Shown: piece by piece, positions 59,843-64,000 of the stretch
Layout: the number at the start of each line of letters is the position of its first letter
Numbering within the stretch: the first letter of the stretch is position 1
Origin: Cymodocea nodosa
Taxonomy: Eukaryota; Streptophyta; Magnoliopsida; Alismatales; Cymodoceaceae
Reading direction: 5' to 3'
Length of the DNA: 64,000 nt
NCBI GenBank assembly: GCA_036874045.1
Contig: JAZBRI010000011.1
Coordinates: 8,361,501-8,425,500 of the forward strand
The notes under the pieces: model-generated
Seen by the model: only the letters and a program-made list of their open reading frames with translations
Databases searched by the model: none
Told to the model about the DNA's origin: nothing
Translations under genes and position numbers: made by a program

Positions 59843-61846
59843 TGTTTGGATCTCTAGCATGGCACCAAAAAAACTTGATTGGTTACCCAGCAACGTGCCA
59901 GAAAAACTTGGATTTGTTAACTTCTGTTTTTACTTAGTTAATTTATCCTTATGCCTATTCATTTTTAGAAGTAAACAAACAACCTTTCACACAAATTAGA
60001 TATTAATTCCAATTTATATTTTAACTACAAGTGCACAGTATCTATTCTATTAGTGTGCAAGTACAGGTTGATCCCATAGGGAATTGCTTAAGAATTGCAA
60101 ACTATTCCATTTTTAACAATCAAATTTATATATTCAATAAGCTCTCCATTGAGTTACAATTAACTCAACGGACTAAGTTCGTTGAGTTATGGCTAACTCA
60201 ACGGACTAACCTCATAGACTTAAGTTAACTCCACGAGCCTGCCTTTCCTATTTAATACTGCTATTTACAAAGGAATTTGGCCAACCATTGGGCGGTTCCA
60301 CAGATTGTAAATAACATCAATTAAGCTCTTTAATGTTAGTAAACACTGGATTTATCATTAGGCAATACTAACATTCAGATAATTCAAACAATAACCATTA
60401 AAATCTTTAAGTCTTTTGAACAAACCAATTTCAGTAAACTATAAAACTAAAACAAACATAAAACAATCACAACACTAACAAAGATAACATTAATCACGAT
60501 ACAAAACAAACAATACAACACTCAAATACAAAATATAAACACAGATAAGTTATTTTTGGTATTTTTGTTTTGATATGAGCATGGAAATAGGCAAAAGGTG
60601 AAATGTAAAGTAATCTCAGTCGACAGTAAATACTTCCGTCACTACATGCAACACGATTACACCATTGAAAATTAAACCACTTACAATTCTGTCTCCTCTC
60701 CCTATAGAATCGCGAGTCTAGAATTGCAAGATGATCTCCTCTTCAGTATACAGGCATCAACCCGAAGCCAAGACTAGAAGTTTTACGATCTCCTGAGATA
60801 TGAGTCGGTGATTGGTGAAAATGGCTTCCCTTCCCGCGACACGATCTCTCCTCATAGTGGTTGTCAAACACTGTGTTTGGCTCGAAATCGACCCGACATT
60901 AGGAAAGTATCCTCACAGACCTCCAATGGTTGGTGATTATGGTGGTGGTGATGATGGTTGGTGTGGTACTTCAGAGAATTGCCGATGCTGCCTACAGAAA
61001 GTTCGGTGATCCTCCTCTACACACACTGGCCACACCCATCGATCACATATACTTTACTTCTTTTTCTTTTTTTCTTTTATATTTCTTCAATGGTAACTGC
61101 TTCTACTTGAATGGTCGGTTGGATTTCCTTCATTCATATCAACGACGATGATTTCTTCTCCCTTCGACGAGTGAATTCCTACATGATACATGCGATCATG
61201 GTTTTTTCTTCCAACTGTTTTATTCCTACAACCGCTACAGTGGCATATTAGAAAATAAATAGTTCGTAGAGTTACAGATAACTCAACAGACTTACTTCGT
61301 TGATTTAACTATAAAACACGTGCAATAAAGAAATAAGCTACTAACATAACACATTACCTTAGTGTGTATTCATGTAACTCAACGCGTACAGTTATGCTAA
61401 CTTAACGAGTTAAACATGTGGATTTCATGTGATATACTAAAGCATTTAAATTCAACACATGCATAAATTTAACTATCTGATGCTCAAGTGTATTTTGGAA
61501 ACTTACAAACTTAACTATCCGATGCTTAGAATAATAAAATATTCTTTTAAAACATAACTGTTCGGCAATTTAAACATAATTGTCTGGTACATGTTCGGTA
61601 CGTTAAACATAACTGTCTGAAATAATAGAAAATTCGGATACTTAAGAATTTCACAGCCTACAATTTACCGATAGTTCAAAAATGTACTAAATTAACATTA
61701 ATTTCCTGGACTTATGTAGATTCTTTTATTAAAGCAAATAACAGTGCAATTATAACATAATGGCTTAATTCTCATATGATCAACTAAATATTATGCAATT
61801 AACCATCATTTAACCGTTAATATTATGCACTTTTTCATTCTAAACA
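59843..61846 (-). repeat. Family X LTR copy, full length (2,004 bp)
   Basis: On the minus strand it runs from TGTTTAGAATG at 61846 to ...GATCCAAACA at 59843, TG...CA ended and collinear with 13277-15514. Palindromic AACTCAACGGAC / GTCCGTTGAGTT-type motifs lie at about 60,150-60,235. Confidence 0.75.
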
Positions 61847-61849
61847 ACA

Positions 61850-61905
61850 AGTTATTACTTAACTCAACGAACTTAGTCCGTTGAGTTATGACCTAACTCC
61901 ACGAG
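61850..61905 (-). repeat. Short family X fragment beside the full X copy
   Basis: About 56 bp with AACTCAACGAAC, GTCCGTTGAGTT and CTCCACGA motifs match the inner part of the X LTR (15,119-15,180 region) on the minus strand. It may be the remnant of a third tandem copy. Confidence 0.5.
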
Positions 61906-61974
61906 GGTATGTAAGTAGCTATGTTAATTTTATCTCTGTTAAATTTTTATTTATGTTATATAGAATCACAACAG

Positions 61975-63066
61975 ATGGAATTGATGAAATTACCACTAGA
62001 TGCACTAAGGGAAGTACTAAGTAACTTATCAGCTAAAGATTTGTGTAGATTGTGTTGTGTGTCAAAGGAAATTAAAGAATGTGACAAACAAAAATATTTT
62101 CATGGACTACAAGTTGCAAAAATGACTAAGATTAGAGATGGATTTTTATGGAAGTCATTTAATCGTAGCTCAATCAGCTATGAATATCTGAATATAGAAG
62201 AAAATACTGGAATTCCACCCAATACATTAGAAGGAATAGATCATATTATGGGGATAGATGAATGATTAATTATTTACAGAACCAAACCAAGGTATGCAAT
62301 TCTGTTACCCGATATTTTGATTAGAAATCCTTTCACTAGAAAAGAATGGAATATAGGAAGGCCTAATAGATTTGAAGTACCAACTGAAAATTATGGGTTA
62401 GCTTTAACATTTTTTGATAAAAAATCAACAATTCTTGAAAAATTGTATTACTGAAGACCAACTGGAAATTGGGATGAGAATTTATGCTTAAGTGTATATA
62501 ATTTTCTAAATAAATCTTAGACTAAAAATACTATGATATATCTAGGACAGAAAGTATTAATTAACAACATGCATGTCATACTTGATGGATATATATATTT
62601 AGTATCAAATATATCACTTGCATTTAGATCTGATTTATACATAGTAAGCATAGATAGTTATGATAATGACTTTGTAGAAATATTGTCTATACTGAGTGAT
62701 ATAGCTAAACCACCGTCTACAGAATATGATAAAATTCAATTTGAAATGTGGTATAATGAATATGATTATCCTACTTTATGTTTGATAAGATGGTGGGATG
62801 AATTGATGAAATTTCAAATATGGATTATGAAAGACCTAAATGAATGGAAGTGGGAAGAGGAATATATTGAAATATACGTAGAAATAGAAATAGCTACATT
62901 ATCTTGGAATAGAAAAGGATCCCTTTCTGCATTTTATTTCATTAATGGAAATACACTTATATTTAGTATTGATAACATACTACAAGGTTACAAGTTAAAA
63001 AGAAAAGCAGATTGCATTAAAATAGAATTAATAGCAAGAAGAATTATGCCTAAAAAGTTTGCTTAG
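61975..63066 (+). pseudogene. F-box protein pseudogene (single frame, three stops)
   Basis: F-box proteins recruit targets to SCF ubiquitin ligases. From the ATG at 61975 one frame runs 364 codons to the TAG at 63066. An F-box lies at residues 5-35 (LPLDALREVLSNL, LCRLCCVSKEIKE), followed by an F-box-associated-like region with RYAILLPDILIRNPFTRKEW and later blocks such as LSWNRKGSLSAFYFING. In-frame stops at 62263 (TGA), 62452 (TGA) and 62518 (TAG) interrupt it without any frameshift. No intron is seen, though TTATATAG just upstream (61963) could be an acceptor. It sits between X LTR sequence and Sirevirus sequence. Readthrough is unlikely, so it is called a pseudogene; the family assignment beyond the F-box is moderate. 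Confidence 0.7.
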
Positions 63067-63544
63067 ACTGACACATTTATTCTATTTGTTACTACTTTTC
63101 AATCATGTTCTTAAATTATGATTCTATACTTTTAATGTTGTGTGTACTCTATATTTATTTTTAGAAAAGGAAGAAAAAATTTTAGTTTTTGTTTTATTTT
63201 ATAAAAAGAAAAGAAAAATAAAATATCAATCTAATTTTTTAGCATCTGTTCTAGGAAATCAACTAGCTTACTTGTGAGCCACCAAAGGCATAGGAGCTTG
63301 GGTTCCACACAAGACACTAAATTAACAATATATGTTTTGTTGTTAAATGTTATTTTGTTATATATTCTACTTTTATTTGTGAATGAAAAGTTTTTTAGAA
63401 TCAAAAGTCAAAAGATATTGAAGGAGATTAATGATCTAGTTGAATTGTTGATTTTTAGATTAAATGAAATACATAGGATCAATGATACATTTAATTTGAT
63501 TGATTAAACTTGTAGAATGATTTGTGTAAATCTTATTAAACTAT
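63067..63544. other. AT-rich spacer after the F-box pseudogene
   Basis: A 77-codon frame at 63,274-63,507 (plus, GTG start) has a hydrophobic segment followed by a charged helix. It has no recognised family and is not called a gene. The region may belong to the fragment that carried the F-box sequence into element C. Confidence 0.4.
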
Positions 63545-64000
63545 AAAAAAAGTATGAGCTTATTGATATGGATTCATATTTTTAGTAAATAATAGAAGTA
63601 GGACTATATGAGATTTGTGTTTTATTGCATCTATATTAATGAAATACGTATATATACTATGTTGAAAAGAAAAAGAAAAAAAAAAAAAAAACATTGAGAG
63701 TTTATTGACTTGTTTGATCATGAGCATTTTGTACTTGAGCAGATAGATATGTAAGGATTGTTGACTTGAAAAAGGACTCTTTAAATCTGCAACCTAAGAT
63801 CCTTATCAGATCTAGGATTGTTGACTAAAAGCTCTTGTATGATTCAAGGTTTTCAAATTAACTTTTAAAGTACAAATATGCATATACTGTTCTGAAAAGA
63901 TAAAAGTGTTTTGTGAAATATAGAAATCTTTTGAATCAAGTATATTTTCTGTTATCTAAGATTATTGAAGTATGAATCTAGAATAGACTTTTGAAGTTGT
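63545..64000 (+). mobile_element. Sirevirus post-pol fragment, plus strand
   Basis: It matches the reverse complement of about 480-840 in element A (blocks TTTTATTGCATC, GATCATGAGC, GAGCAGATAG, CTCTTGTATGATTCAAGG). The orientation equals that of element C, so it may be the displaced 3' part of C. A poly(A) run lies at about 63,670-63,692. Confidence 0.7.

Noticed and set aside
1..64000. tRNA, rRNA or CRISPR-like arrays
   Set aside because: None were seen. The short regular repeats all lie in LTRs or microsatellites and lack spacer-repeat structure.

Overview
The window looks like nuclear DNA of a flowering plant, probably a monocot outside the grasses. Reasons: spliced plant genes with GT-AG introns, a PPR gene whose 5' half is very GC-rich (a monocot-like GC gradient), PUCHI-type AP2/ERF and REV7 genes, and several large Sirevirus copies. 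The monocot placement is inference; I could not identify a species.

Layout. (1) 1-31,264 is nested retrotransposons. A minus-strand Sirevirus (A) runs off the left edge and its 5' LTR ends at 8,431. Older LTR debris follows to about 11,130. Next is a Ty1/copia element (D, 11,136-31,259) with matching 312-bp LTRs and a 5-bp target duplication GAACA. D was split twice: by a 2.24-kb solo LTR of family X (13,277-15,514, duplication AGTGC) and by a second minus-strand Sirevirus (B, 16,792-29,230), which carries an envelope-like ORF3 region. (2) 31,265-52,716 is a gene island: a relic phytocyanin exon; an apparently intact five-exon REV7 gene (minus; 33,476-42,883) whose 6.2-kb third intron holds LINE, PIF/Harbinger, LTR and TRIM relics; a divergent intronless PPR gene (43,853-45,178); a small secreted cysteine-rich peptide gene with two CX3CX6CX3C modules (45,841-46,107, minus); a two-exon PUCHI-type AP2/ERF gene (47,481-48,355, minus); and about 4 kb of non-coding DNA upstream of it. 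(3) 52,717-64,000 is again repetitive: a plus-strand Sirevirus (C) sits in an X LTR and is broken in RNase H by head-to-tail X LTRs. A single-frame F-box pseudogene lies between these and Sirevirus 3' sequence at the right edge.

The genes do not form a pathway or operon. REV7 (translesion DNA synthesis), the PPR protein (organelle RNA processing), the peptide and the transcription factor are independent neighbours. The least explained items are the twin-hairpin peptide, a short AACTCAACGRAC-type motif repeated in LTRs of different families, the X family with its head-to-tail LTR junction and antisense open frame, and the F-box pseudogene inside the broken Sirevirus. I found no convincing evidence of a wholly new system.
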